Source: Spodoptera frugiperda (taxonomy: Eukaryota > Arthropoda > Insecta > Lepidoptera > Noctuidae). Taken from it: a stretch of DNA of 64,000 nt. Below, piece after piece: positions 46,554 to 61,500 of the stretch. Numbering within the stretch: position 1 is the stretch's first letter; each line of letters opens with the position of its first letter. The notes beneath the pieces are model-generated. The model made no database searches. It had not been told where the DNA came from and was given only the letters and a program-made list of their open reading frames with translations. A program made the position numbers and the translations under genes. The stretch lies in contig NC_064239.1 in the NCBI RefSeq assembly GCF_023101765.2, positions 7,208,231-7,272,230 on the forward strand, read 5' to 3'.

Positions 46554-49500
46554 GTACGTTACAAGTTCCTTATTTTATATTCAGATACATACATATATTG
46601 TATATTATGATCAATGAGATATGAATATTAATGTTTGTTCTATTTTTACCAGATCTCAAAACTCCTGCACTCTGCCTCCTTTTGTCGAATTCGACATGTC
46701 GGCCGAAGGTTTCGGGTGCCTATACCTACCTAGCATAGCACCTCAGTCGGCCAATCTAAACGCTTTAGGAACGCAAGACACTGCCACTCTAGGTGGAATT
46801 GGTTCAGGTAGTTGGCGGCCCAGTGAGTTTTATTCCCTTCGATTGCTTTGTCCAACTTGATTTTATGGTGACTCGATGTTTTGTTTAAGGTGATCGTGTG
46901 TTTCCGCCACAAACTGGTCTAACCTACTCGACGTGGATATGCGTGGAGAAGTACTCCGACTCTCGCTCGGATCCGCACTGTGTCAGGCTATTGACCCTCG
47001 TGCGGAATATTAACAACAGTAGGGATGAACACCTCGTCTGCCTCACTATGGTATTGTCAGCGAGGGACAAAGCTATCATTATATCGACACAGGAGACTTT
47101 AGTACCTCACAGTAAGTTATTTCTCATTCACAAGTAATTTATAGGCACCGATTTTCAACCTTGTACCTTGGTAATAGAATTGAATATCTGTTAAAGATTT
47201 CACTTTCCTTTATTCTATAGTTAAATGTTATAATGGACTTTATGAATCTCCACAGACGTAGGTGAATGGGAACCCGAGGGTTCAGGAGAGTGTGGGGCCC
47301 GGGTTTGGTGCCCGGACCTACAACACGAAGGACAGTGGCATCACCTTGTACTGGTACTCAACCGCGCTGTACTTAAGAATTCTTCCTTCTCACTATATTT
47401 GGACGGTATGTTTTTGGATATCACATTAAATGCATCTTAGTTTGTTAGTATGGAAAAAAGGATAGATGGATTGAGTGGAGATAGCTTTGAAATATTCCGC
47501 CTATCGTTATTTGTAGGTTGCATACATCCGTCAAATGACGCGTCGTGGACAGTAGGACTTATTTGTGTTCACAAAGTATAGCAATAGGGGTGTTTTTAAT
47601 ACATTGGTTGTGTACAGGCCAGCACATGCACTCGGGCAAGTTGCACTACGTGTCGGCCAACCCGGGCGGGGGCGCCGCGACCCTGTCGGGCGCCTCCTGC
47701 GTCTACTGTGTCCTCGGCACCCCGCCGCACTGGAGGCGCTACTCCCGCCTCGTCTGGAGGCAGGGGCCCGCGCTACTGCTGGAGGATGTAAGTTATTGCA
47801 GCAATTAGATTACGAATTGTTTTGTGTCTGTGATAAAAGAGATTATCAGCCAAATGATGATAAAAAGCAATCTCCCTTCAGTGGAGTAGTATTTCAAGAA
47901 TACTTTCGAATCTTTGCTTTCAAACCAACTATAGGTTAATTTTTTTGTCTCTCCATTTACTTACGACCTATATAAGACATTGTTAATAAATTGATGAATA
48001 ATTTAAACGACAATTTGCAGGTGTTACCAGCACAAACAGTGTCGATAATCTACCAGCTAGGCCCGCACTACGTGGGTACGTTACAAGCTCCGCTACCGCC
48101 GGGACAGTACCTAGATCCGCTCGCTCCACTAGTGGCTGAGGAGAAGGTGGTATTCGGTATCAATGCGCGCGCCATGTCACAGCTCACTCTCGCCAAGATA
48201 CGGAAGGTATACAGCAAGAATGACAACAAGGCTATTGCCAAGATGCTCGGCATGTCTTCACACGAAAATGCGACTCCTATCCGGATATTACACAACTCTG
48301 CTGGACACTTGATGGGCCCAGCGAGATGTTTAGGCGGCACCGTCGTCGGTTATTTAGGTGTCCGCGTGTTTTGCCCTAAACCTGCTGCCATCATGGTAAG
48401 TCCTACGTCAGAATACACCATTTTAGAAGACTTAAATTATTTCGTTTCTTCTATCACGTTCCTTTTTGTTCCAGATTGATACAGTAGGCGGCTGCTCAGT
48501 ATTATTAGGTTTAATAGCAATGGCTCAAGATGTGGAATGTTTATACGCAAGTGTTAAAGCACTGGTTTGTGTCGTGCGGTCCAATAAGGCTGCGCAAGCA
48601 GAGATGGACAGGCGGAAAGGATACCAGACTTTAGCTATGTTACTGAAGAGGAAGAAACAATTGCTCAACTCACACATACTGCATCTCATTTTTGGTCTAG
48701 TCGGAACTGTTGATAGTCAAAAGGAAACATCTTCCATTCCTAACTTAACTGCCTTTCAGGTATGTAAACTTTCATTATCAAATTGTAATTTTAATTTCTT
48801 TTATAATACTAATGACATTATCCATTTCTAGGATTTAATATGCGAGCTGGAAGTTTGGCTCGGTGCCCCCGGTGGGCTGATCAAATCCCTTTTAGAACAT
48901 TTACTGGAACTGGCAACGGAAACAGCGCACAGAACGCACAACCTACGCACAATGAGGGAGTTACAACTCGTCTCCAAACTTCTTTACATTATAAACGACG
49001 TGAAAGTCGTCAGCACAAGGAATGTACTCATACAACTACTGGCGGCCTTATTAGGCGGACAGCCACGACCCAGCGACCTTCTCTGCTTAGGACAGTTTAT
49101 GGCCTACACATTACCACTCCCGACACAAACAGAGAAAGGAGTGAACCTCAAGGAAAGTGACACTGAGAGCGAGGGAGAACAAATTATACTAAGGAACAAA
49201 TGCTTCAACGTTATACACGGTCTGCTGTTCACACAAAGGAATCTTGTAAATACTATTGTATGTGAAGAGATATCTCGAGTGCTGGGCGTGGATTGGCTGC
49301 TCAGTTTCATGTTGGAGAATGTTCATCCAACTACTGTTTTATGGGCACTGAGGATCATGGTCGTTCTATGTTCGGGGCAGGGACAACAATCTGCTATATT
49401 GCAAAGGTAATGTATGAAATTCTTCGATTCTTTTCAATAATAATAAAAAAAGGATTAAATATATTTTGGTCCATTTTTGTGCAGATTCAGGGAAGGTGTC

Positions 49501-52500
49501 GGCAACGGAGGTTGGTTGCGTCACACAGAGATGATAGCTCAGCCGCAACAGGCCGGAGTGGTCATGACTACCACTGTACATTCCAACTCACATTTACACA
49601 CGTCGCTACTACATGCTCCTGGATTCACGTTGTTAGCATGGTGAGAAAATACTTTACGTTAAAGGTTTAAAATTACCTACCTTTATTATACTTACGTTTT
49701 TCTTTTTGTTTGGATAGACGAGAAGATCTTTGTTGCTTTTGTATAAAAACAGCATTGACAGCAAAGTTCGCATTCTGATGATCAAGCGTTTGGTTGTTGT
49801 TACACATAGGTATCACAAGGAGTTCGCGACATTAGTCTTAAAAATATTGTTGATAAAAATAAATGTGTCAAAATGCTTAAGCTTCTCTGATTAGGACTTT
49901 GCTAAAAGAAACTTATCACATCGCCATTGTCCTCGACCAGGCTAGTACCGGCCCACCTGCAGATCCCGGAGCTGTACTACCTGCTGTTCGGTCTGGCGCT
50001 GGGCCAGCCAGTGCGCGCGGCGTGCTCGGAGCGCGGCGTGTCGGTGGAGCGCGTGTGGGCGGCGGCGTGGGGCGCGGCGGCGCCCCCGCGCCAGTCCCCC
50101 GCCGCGCTGGCCGCCCGCATCTCGCTGTGTCCCGACGCCGTCGTCGTGTTGCTCGCCGCCTGCCGCGCCCTCGTACATGCCGACAAGAACTCCACGCCCG
50201 AATGGCTCGCTGACCATCCTGTTGCTATAGTACAGGTATGTAGTACGTAGTAGTAGTAAAACAAAGATCTCTAAAACCTATAAAAAGCAAAAAGTCTCCT
50301 GAGACATTATTTATGTATTAAATTAATAATGTTTAATGGTTTACTTAGGTAACTCTTTGATGAGATACCTCGACTAGTTTCAAGGAAATCTGGGGCCTCA
50401 CAGTCTGAGCTGTATTGCGCATTAAAAGTTGGATGCTCAAAACTCGCCGTGTTGTACAAGTGTAGCTTGAAACTAAAACTTTAACTTCAAATGATAACTA
50501 TCTATCTACATATTGACATGTCGAAGGAATGAACGATGTGATTTAAGTATCTTCTTTCATCAATCCAGGTTTTATTTTCGCTGTACAACACACTGCCTGA
50601 CTTCGTCCCGATTATGATGATGGCGGAAGTTTTGACAGCATTAGCTGCGATTCTCTTCCCGCCTAACTGCACAGACGATATTCATATGCGTAAGTACTTA
50701 CTACTAGTATCTGAATGCATTTTATCGTGAATAGTTTTCACACAGGATTAAAGTTAGTACCTACTTTATTTAGTTGATAGTTTATTTAAAAATAATGATT
50801 GACAACTATAGTACTCTCTACTACTATTAGACGTCAATTTTCTGGTCTATCATTTAAATCATATTATTGTGTATAAAAAACTTCATAGATATTTGTATTT
50901 GTCGTGACGTGTCCATTATATGTTACATCAGCGATCGGCGAAAGCGAAGAAAGTTCAGGTGCGTCCACCCCGGGGTCTGAGAAGGAGATAGTAGTGGGGA
51001 GTACGGTGGCCACGGCGGGGTCTTTGACGCAACACCCCGTCCGACAGGGGGTCATGGACTTCTTACGTCTCATCGTACTTGATTCGCTGCCTCTTAACGT
51101 TACTGGCAAGACCGCACCGGTAAGTTACGGACACTATCATGTATTGATTGTTTCAAACACGGTTTTTCATATATGACAGGAAAAACAATGTTTTCTGAAA
51201 TTCTGGATTTTGTGTCTGATGGACTCGCTACCTAACACTTGGAAATTTTATAACGGACTAAAAATTGGTATTTAAAATTCTTTGCATTTCTGTTCTGCCT
51301 ACTTATCCTTATTATGACAGTTATAAATACGCAGGATTTTTTTTAAATAAATGCTTTTGGAACTTCTCTTTTACAAAATGTTTTTTAAGATTTTTTAACA
51401 GATTTCGCTGTGTAAAACTCAGTCCTGTGTTGCATCCATTGAATATAACGCTATTATGTTTGGTTGCCCATTATGTTGCTACACCACCTGTGTGTTGTCT
51501 TGTTGTTGTGCGTAGTTGTTCGATATTTTGCATGTTGCAGTGGTACTCAAAAAGAGATAGGTATAATTAATAATTATTAACGTCTAATCAACGAAGGTAG
51601 GGTTTAAACGCCTAACTCATAGTATCAGCTTGATTGGTTCTAGAACCCCGAAACCGCGACTGACTCAGTGCCACCGTCAATGTTTTGTACTCCATGTAAC
51701 TCCGGTCCAGGGAGATCCTACTTTTATAGCGTAAATATGGGGAATTTTATTATTACAACATCTTTAACTTGACTAATGAATTAACTAACGCTGCAATTAA
51801 CAATCGACCTAAATTCGTTTATTTTAGAGTTTAATTTCCTGTTGTGTACTAAAACTAACGTACGTATGTATATCTCCCGGCTGTCGCACGCTTTTTATGT
51901 AGAACAGTGACAATACTCACAATGCGTGTTATGTAACACTTCCTGCTTCCGCCAACTCTTGCGATAGTGACAACGATAACATCAGCTTCCTTACACTCGA
52001 ATGTTTATATACATTACGTAAGCCTGCGTCAATGTGCTTTGTTCTAAGCTTCACTGCATTGTCTGTGAATACTACCGCATATCATTGTGTCTTTCCAAAA
52101 CAGCATTACTTATATTGTAATTGTTATTACACATTTCAGGTAATCGATCTAGTGCTCGATGCGTCTCCTCCAAATTCAACCAGTCAGCAGCAGATTGAGT
52201 ATCAAACGGAAGTTCTAACTACATTGATGGAGAATTTACTGAACACGGAGTTGTTCGGATCCGAGTCCAATATATCGAATGTTTGTTACTTAGCTGCTAG
52301 ACTCGTTGACAAGTTATGGCAAGGACAACTTTCACGGGATCCTCACGAGGTATGTTATTGAAAAAATACATTTACTATTAAACTGATCGTGCACTGAATC
52401 GGATACCAGCCCAGATAATCACCCGACCAGTTTAGGACCCAATCGGAGTCCTTACTTTGCTCTGTCGAACATTAACGAATAATATTTCATGAAGTTATTA

Positions 52501-55500
52501 TTGTTTCTGTACAGGTATTCGATTTCATAGTGAAATTGATAACCCAAGCGAAGAAGAAATCATCAGTAATTTCTCTGGAGGGCTTACATCATTGTTTGAA
52601 CAGGACAATACTATTCTTGTTGTCTCGTTCTACGGAGTCAATAGCTGACCAAATGTCAGTGCTGGAAGCTTTACATAAACTTACTACGAACAGGTATGTT
52701 CAGTACAAGAGAAGAGGTTTTAATTTTAAATAATATAAAATTGAAATGATTAATAACTGTTCATTAACATATCATTGTATACATTGTCGGAAATCGTTCG
52801 CAAAACTAATAACAGTCGACAAGTGTATATATGTATAATTAGTACATGATCAAAAAGTCGCCGACCGTTATATTTTCGAAAACTCAAAGTGCTTTGAGAC
52901 TGCTTCAATCAAGTTCAGTTTTACTAATAATTTATGGTGAAAAGAATCCTAGCCTAATGCAATTTAATATTATTTTTCCTAGGTTATTAATATTCGGCGC
53001 GGGCAACCACGAGCTAGAATTTATCGGATGTCTGACGTACTGCCTGCTGCAACTAAGTTCTAACATGAAGATCGCTCTGGACTCACACATGCGAACCACG
53101 TGGCATGTCAACCCTAGCGGAGATCTGGAGTCTAGGGACGATAAACTTACTACTCATCAAGGTAAGCAGGTTCTTTTGGCTTTTACATAAGTATTACGAA
53201 AACAAAATTAAATAAGCTTGTTTAACTTTACCTAACCAACCAGTCCAAGGGGTTTTGTAAAATAAACCTTATGTACTTTAAAACAAAGTTGTATTTTCAA
53301 TGGATGGCTGATTTTATGGAATCTTTTCAAATAGGACGAAATCTAATGGCTGGGGCCGCTCGACGTGTATGGGAAGAACTATACGTGTGTAAGAAGCCAG
53401 CCATAGAGGAAGTGTTCAAGATAACACTAGTGCCGCCCGTCGGGAACGCTCGCGCACCCGACCTAACGACCGTCAGGGAACAACTCAATGAGGGGGCACA
53501 CAAACTGTGGATCAATTACATCGATATTGAAAGAAAGGTGGGTTTTTATTGTTAAAAATAATTGTCTACAAGGTTTTAAAACGATAATTTCAGGAAATAA
53601 TTGCTTTAGGCAAGAGAAAATTTTTTTTATGAAACCCGAATTACATTAAAAATGTCTATAGAAAAACATGAATAAATTATGGCGGTCTCCTTTATTTTGG
53701 CTCTTAGACCTAAATAGATTACAGTAACCTGCAAAAAGCAAACCTTAAACTATCAAAAATGTGATTCTTTAAATAATTATGTACTTATTTATAATTGTTT
53801 TCTTAGGCAACATACCGTGTCCCATGGGAGCTTCACAACCAAATCCAGTCTAAGATACAGAAAGTTACCGGTGGGCTAACTCGACTGGCATCTAGAACCA
53901 AAGTGAAGAAAGAAGACTCGGCCAAGCAGCGATCTAATCCACCACGAGACCATGCACTGGCTTACATGCAGGATCATGTGCAACTTGTCAGGTAAGAACT
54001 ACAAACTAATGAAATTCTTGGAGAATTAACTGTTATTTTTATATATTGTAAACAGTAAATAGTATCTAGTGAATGTCTTGGTAACATCCTTATTGTGTTT
54101 GATAAATTCTCTGTGTGTATATTCGTAGCGTATTTCTCTTCGGAATGAGAGATAATTAGGTCGAAAACTGTGACTGTATTTATCCTCATAAATGTTTTAC
54201 AAAAGTTCCACCGAAGTTCCTTTACGTCGTTAGATATTCAAAGCCATTTCTATTTATATCATTCTGATGATGGTAATGACATTAATGAAATTGTATGCGT
54301 CCCCCCCAGACAAGCGTGGTGCGGCGTGGTGGGCGGCGCGGCGCTGACGCGGCTGCACACGCAGCGCTACGTGCAGGCGGAGTGGGCGGGCGCGTGGCGC
54401 GAGCTCACGCGGGAGCGCGCGCTCTGGGGGCCGCGCCGCGCGCCACAGCTCGCCAAGTGGGCGCTCGACTCCACCGAGGGACCCTCGCGGATGAGGAAGA
54501 TGCTGCGACGGAACCACTCCTTCTACCAACACTACCCCTATCGACCCGATCTCGATGACCCTGATAATGTAAGACCTATTACGTTATTACTTCTTATTAT
54601 GTTGATCAACTTCTAGTTTAGATTGAAAATAGAAATAAAACAATATACGAAAAACTTAAAGGCTCATAAAATAATACCTGAGTAAATTCTCCAATCGACT
54701 TTTTTTTTTTAAACGTTGCCCCACATTAGGATTTTCTCCTGTGTCGTGGGTACGTTTACAAACATACAATTTCACATTCACATGACACCCAGACCCGAAA
54801 CAACAATCTGTGGATGGTCAACAAAAAGTTGTTCCCTGCGGGAATCGAACCCGCGACACGTTGCACGGCAGCCAGTTGCCCAGCCACCGCGCCAACTGTG
54901 CAGTCAAATTATATATATTAAAACTATTTATAAATTATATCTCATCCTTTAGAAACAACTGAAGTACAAAGTGGCCCAAAGCTTGGACAGCAAAGAGTAC
55001 TACAGGGTGTACCAACAATGGCGGACAGCGGGAAACATCTGTGAGGTAGAGGGCGCTGAACCTACCGATATCCCGGAAACTACTAATGAACCTACCACGT
55101 AAGATATCTTCTTATGTTTTCCTATAAAAATAAATTACAGAGTACAATTATAACACCTAAATAAAGTTTGTTGCTTAAAATAAATATTAATATAATTTTT
55201 ATAATTATAGAAGTGGAGACACATCCCTAGATGTTGCAAATAGCGATGGATCTCCTTCAGATCTCGTTAGCAGTGGCGTCGTCAGTCGCGGTAACAACCA
55301 ATCGTCTGGCGAAGGTAAGTCCACTTCTTACAACTTTAATAAAATATTCTTTCTATTATATTAAAGTGTTCACTCACATATCGACATTTTAAACGTAGCT
55401 AACGAAGACGGACCAGACAATGAGGATGAAGATGAACAACCAACGCCTCCACCAGACAACCAAACTCTTTTACGGCTTCTAGAACATCACGAAAAGGTAT

Positions 55501-58500
55501 GAATGAACACCCCTATATTGTTAATCCGAAAATGCACGAATCTTAAAGTCATAGTAGACTTCAATATCCTACCAATATTAAAAATAAATTTACACTAGAC
55601 TATAGTCAGGAACAACACAGGCTACTTTTTATGCTAATAACGCCCCAAGCAGAAGTTAGTAATTATCATATTTTCTTTCAGATCTCTCACATGTTCCGCT
55701 GTGCACGGATACAAGGTTTGGACACAACGGAAGGTCTATTACTATTCGGTCGTGAGCACTGCTACGTCATAGACGGATTTACCTTACTGAAGAACAGAGA
55801 AATACGTGACTTAGACAGCTGCCCAGACGACTATGAACCTATACTCCCGGCGCAAGGCATACAGAGGAGCAACCAACGACAATGTTCCAAGTTCTTGTAT
55901 GAAGATATTCGGTAAGTACCTGTTACTGTTTGCGCAAGTATGTTGCACCATTTTGCGCAAACAAGATTCAATCTGAGAATAGTTTGCGCATGAATATTGA
56001 TTGAAATTGATTATAGTGTGTCTAATGTTGCTTTCATATTGTTACAGGGAAGTTCACAAAAGACGATATTTACTACAACCGATTGCGTTAGAAGTATTCT
56101 CAAGTGACGGCAGAAATTACTTGCTCGCTTTTCCAAGAAAAGTTCGAAACAAGGTATGTAGTTTGTTACAACACATTTTTCAACTCATTCACATTCTCAT
56201 TAATTTCATTTTTTTTGCCCAATGGCAGTGACATGACGATTGACACATTTGACAAAGACCAAGCAGCAGCGTTTTTTGATAAATTTGAACCTTTGAAACT
56301 GAGATCTTCAATCTACGTGTGTTGAATTATATTAAATATTATGTAGAAAAGTCCCATAGTCCAACAGCAGACGCTCTGTTGAAGTAATGTGACTCCAGTT
56401 TAAAACATGTCTTATACCGCAGGTATACAGCCGGTTCACAGCGCTAGCGACAGGTATGGCGGACAGCGCCGCGGGCTCCGTGGCCGGCCAGAAGCGGGGC
56501 GTGGCCGTGGAACAACCCGGCGGACTGCTGGCCACGCTCATCGGAGACACCTCCGTCACGCAGCGGTGGCTGGTATGTATACTATTGTTATTCTGATGAT
56601 ATATCTATGAAGAAAAGGAAAATTAACTAAAATGATTTTGTCACCGATCTTATTCCTTTTCAGAGAGGTGAAATATCAAACTTCCAGTACTTGATGCACC
56701 TGAACACTCTAGCGGGTCGTTCGTACAATGATCTCATGCAGTATCCAGTGTTCCCCTGGATCCTAGCGGACTACGACTCGTTAGAACTGGACCTGAACGA
56801 CCCGGCTACCTTCCGCGATCTCACCAAACCTATGGGAGCTCAAAGCCCAGAGAGGTTGGAACAATTTAGGAAGCGATATAAGGTGAGTTCTTATTCGTTT
56901 AATTAAACCTAATTAATATACGAGTGTAGCGAGAGGTCTCATGTCCAATTAACTTATTAATGTGCAGCAGTAGTTACACTTCCAATTTTTGTCAGCTACA
57001 GTTATTAGACCAACATGACCTCACGCTTCTTTGGCGCTATCTGGCGAGCGGGAACAGACGGCCGCCTCTGTTGTGGTCGAGTACTTATCCTTCCGTACTT
57101 GTTGTAGGAATGGGACGACCCTCACGGCGAGACTCCTCCGTACCACTACGGCACGCACTACTCGTCGGCAATGATCGTGTGCTCGTATCTAGTCAGGATG
57201 GAGCCCTTCACGCAACACTTCCTCAAACTGCAGGGCGGACACTTCGACTTGGCTGACAGGTAAAAATATTAGACCATTTAAAACATCTTTATAAATATTT
57301 TATAAGCTTAAATTAATCTTAAAAGCAATCAGTATCACCCATGAACTCCTGCAGCACCAACGTAGTCAAAAGTGCGTTACCGATTTTTGGGGGATGTTTT
57401 GAGTTGCCGGTAACACACAGCTAAACAAAACGCGAGCTTAGTTTCACACTAGTTTTCTTGAAAATTGTAATACTGCTTCGTTTCAGAATGTTCCATTCAA
57501 TAAAGGAGGCTTGGAACTCTGCGTCGCGACACAACATGGCTGATGTCAAGGAATTAATACCAGAGTTCTTTTACTTACCTGAATTTCTCGTCAACTCTAA
57601 CAATTTCGACTTAGGTAAGTAAATGTTATTGTTTTAAATAAAGATTTTGATGTCCAATATTTCTATTAAATTATGCACGGTTCCAATATTAATTAGGTAG
57701 TGTAAGAATTTCGAATAGTATCGATTTAAATAGTGAACGCTCCCTTAGACATAACGGTGTATAGATAATGCCAACAGGCCGACTAAACGTAATCTTTTAG
57801 TTCGTAAGGATTTTCAAGTTAAGTTTTATTATAAAACCCTACAATTCCAGGTTGCAAGCAGTCGGGCGTGTCCCTGGGCGACGTAGTACTCCCGCCATGG
57901 GCCCGGGGCGACGCGCGCGAGTTCATCCGCGGGCACCGCGCGGCGCTGGAGTGCGACTACGTGTCGCACCGCCTGCACCACTGGATCGACCTGGTCTTCG
58001 GGTACAAGCAGACCGGACAGCCCGCGCACGACGCCTGCAACGTCTTCCACCATCTCTTCTACGAGGGAAACGTCGATATCTACAAGTTAGTAACACTATG
58101 ACTGTGCCTTCACATCAAACTAATTCACACTGTTTCTTAGATGAATAAACTTTCGACTTTATTACAAAATAATAAGGTCGAAAATTTGCAAAAGTAATTT
58201 GCAATAGAAACAGTAGTCTTGTCTCAATTTGATTATCTATGAATAGGCACTTAATGCTCTTCCTTGTTAACTCTTAAACAACTGCAATGTTTAATACAGC
58301 TTTACCAACTATTGGCAGATACTATGTTAATTTGTTTATCGTCCAATTTTCAATTTCCTCTAACCATATTATATTTTTTCAGTATTGACGACCCTCTAAA
58401 GAAGAACGCTACAATCGGCTTCATAAACAATTTTGGTCAGATTCCAAAGCAACTGTTCAAGAAGGCTCACCCTAGCAAGAAGATGTCACAGCGCAGCTCT

Positions 58501-61500
58501 ACTATACTGGACCCGAACAATATAATACCTTCTCAAGGCATCACACCGCCTGAGAAACTGTTTTTCCACAATTTAGAAAACTTGAGGCCTTCTTTACAGC
58601 CTGTGAAAGGTATAACAGCAGAAATGCATTTACTATTTAGTTGTAGAAGTTGCGTTAAAAGGGTTGTTTATAGCCATGTACCGCAGTTTAATATGTCGCG
58701 CTATTGCTAAGAATTTCCGATAAGCTGAAAAAATATCAACGATACTTAATATTCACACTTACAACCAACGAAAAAACTTTCTGTATACATTTTCAAATCA
58801 CTCGTGGTATAAATATCTAATATTTTGTATTGCAGAGGTAAAAGGCCCAGTCGGCCAAATCCTGTACACAGAGAAAGCAATATTGGCAGTGGAGCAGAAC
58901 AAAGTATTAATGCCGCCCACGTACAACAAGTACGTGGCGTGGGGCTTCGCAGACCATTCACTGCGGATCGGCAACTACGACAATGATAAAGCTTTGTTTG
59001 TTTGTGAGACGGTGGCCCAAGCCTGTGGAGAGATCGTCACCTGCGTCTGTCCCTCTGATAAAACTATTGTCACTGCTGGTACTAGTACGGTGAGTTTCTA
59101 AAAAAATGTTTAATGGACAGTGGGGATAATCTATATTGTTTTAATTCTTATATTATACTAGCTACTTCCACGCGGTTTCACCCGCACTGCTTAGTTCCTA
59201 TTGATCGTGGCGTGGTGATATAGCCTATAGCCTTCCTCGATAAATGCACTATTCAACACAAAAAGAATTATTCGAATCGAACAAGTAGTTCTGGAGATTA
59301 GCGCTTTCAAACAAACAAACAAACAATCAAACAAACAAACTCTTCAGCTTTATAATATTAGTATAGATAGTATAGACTAGCTACTTCTGCGCGGTTTCAC
59401 CCGCTCTGCTCGGCTCCTATTGGTCATAGCGTGATGTTTTATAGCCTATAGCCTTCCTCAATAAATGAACTATCCAACACAAAAAGAATTATTCAATTCG
59501 GACCAGTAGTTCCGGAGATTAGCGCGTTCAAACAAACAAACAAACTCTTCAGCTTTATAATATTAGTATAGATTTGTAGTAAAACAGGGCGTTGAGACGT
59601 CGAGTGTCCCAGAATGTTGCTCATAATTATGAGCTTCTAGTTTAGCTTGAAATTACATCACCAATCAATGATATGATAATTAATTGTTACTTTTTTACAT
59701 TAGCTGACATACATTGATTTCAAACATGGTATTACATTACATCATAAGCTATTTCAAAATCCTATTATATGCATCCAGGTGGTAACAGTATGGCAATACT
59801 GGGCCCGTCGCCGTAGACTAGCGGTGAAGGTATGTCTGTACGGGCACGAGGAGGCGGTGACGTGCCTGGCGGCCAGTCCCGCGTACAACCTGGTGGTCAG
59901 CGGCAGCCGGGACGGCCAGGCCATCGTCTGGGACGTGGAGCGGGGCTCCTTCATACGGCAGCTGTTGCCGCCGCACTGCTACGGACCACCGCCGCCTGTC
60001 TCCGCCTTGGCTATTGATGATCTCACTGTAAGTTTTGTGTTTTATTGTTGTATAGAAGTAACGGCTATTTGACATTTAAAGATTTGGCGTAAGTACTATA
60101 GATGAGTAATAATTGAAAGTAGTTAGATTACAAGAGACTTATGTTAAATTTATTATGAATGTTACACTACTGCACTGTAGAATCTACTGCACCTCTCAAC
60201 CCTTACCATTACAAAGTAAATATATTTTTTTATCATTATTGATTTCCATAAAACATTGATTATGTATCACAGGGCGACATAGCGACGTGCAGCGGTAGTT
60301 GGCTGTACGCGTGGTCCATCAACGGGTCGCTGCTGGGCGCCGTGGACACCATCGGTGGCCGCGAGCGGTCCCAGCAAGTACTGTGTGTCGCCTTCAGCCA
60401 GACCCGGGAGTGGGACCCGCTCAATGTCATCATCACGGGCTCTACGGACGGCGTGGTTCGGGTTAGTGATACTTTAATTACCCAATAAAAGCTATCCAAT
60501 ATAAATTATTTCGTACATGATAGTCTGTTTACTTGTGCAACTCTGCAGTAAATATACATCTATCTAGTAATCTACTGAATACATACATCTTACATAATTT
60601 CTAATGAATATCAATTATCCCGCAGATGTGGTCAATAGATTACATAGCGGAAACCGCAGAGGAACAAACAGAGAGCTTAGAGGGGGGTAGCGTAGACCCA
60701 GCGTCAACTTCTACGGATATACCAACAGAGAAGGATGAACAGAAACTGTCAGTGCAGGACAGTGAAGAAGTTAAGTCGGAATCTGAAGTGAAATCTGAGA
60801 GATCGGAAAGTGAAACAAAGACTGAGGAGTTACAGACGGAGGCGGCCATTAAACGAGTGGAGGAGTTAGTCAAACAAATGAGCCTGTCGCAGGAGAAAGA
60901 AAGTATGTGTGATTATTTATTTTTAGTCGATGTTTCTATTATATATGGTATAGGGCGGCAAACGAGCATACGGGTCTTCTGATGGTAAGCCATTCGAGCC
61001 AACCATGAACGGCAAAAGACAACGCAAACGTTGTTTCACGCTGGTTTTGTGTTAGGGCGTGGTGTCACTTCACTATAATGAGATAAAGCCATCTGGCCTT
61101 GATAGGATATTGATAGGCATGATAGTGAATGTATCTACATTAAACACAATCAAGTACCTACTAACACATCACAAATCTTCCAAACAGGTACCCTAACCAA
61201 GTCAGGTTCAGAGAGTTCACTATCAGACGCGTGCGAGACGACCAGCGCTAAGGAGTCCGCTCGGAGACACGACGAGAAAGATACCTGCAGTGACAATGAG
61301 GACCCACAACAATACGCGGAACCTAAGGAAGAACCAGAACCAGAACCAGTCGACTCCTGTGATGAAGCCAAGCAAGAGCAGGAGTATGATAATGAAAAAG
61401 ATTTGGACGCAGAAAAAGATGTCCATCGGAATAAGCTGCAGAAACAGGGACATGTTATGCTTAGACGGAAGTCTAAGGGTAACCCGTTGTATCGTAAAAG

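Noticed and set aside
49899..50264. Four overlapping ORFs on both strands
   Set aside because: Only the frame continuing exon 26 (49941-50235) fits splice sites and WDFY3; the others are GC-driven shadows.
54254..54558. Overlapping Arg/Ala/Gly-rich ORFs on both strands
   Set aside because: Shadows of bchs exon 34.
54841..54905. tRNA gene
   Set aside because: Perfect B box, but no full acceptor-stem pairing and a SINE body with poly-A tail attached.
56960..57256. 98-codon ORF across bchs intron 41 and exon 42
   Set aside because: Out of frame with the BEACH domain; the correct frame starts at acceptor 57107 and reads EWDDPHGETPPYHYG.
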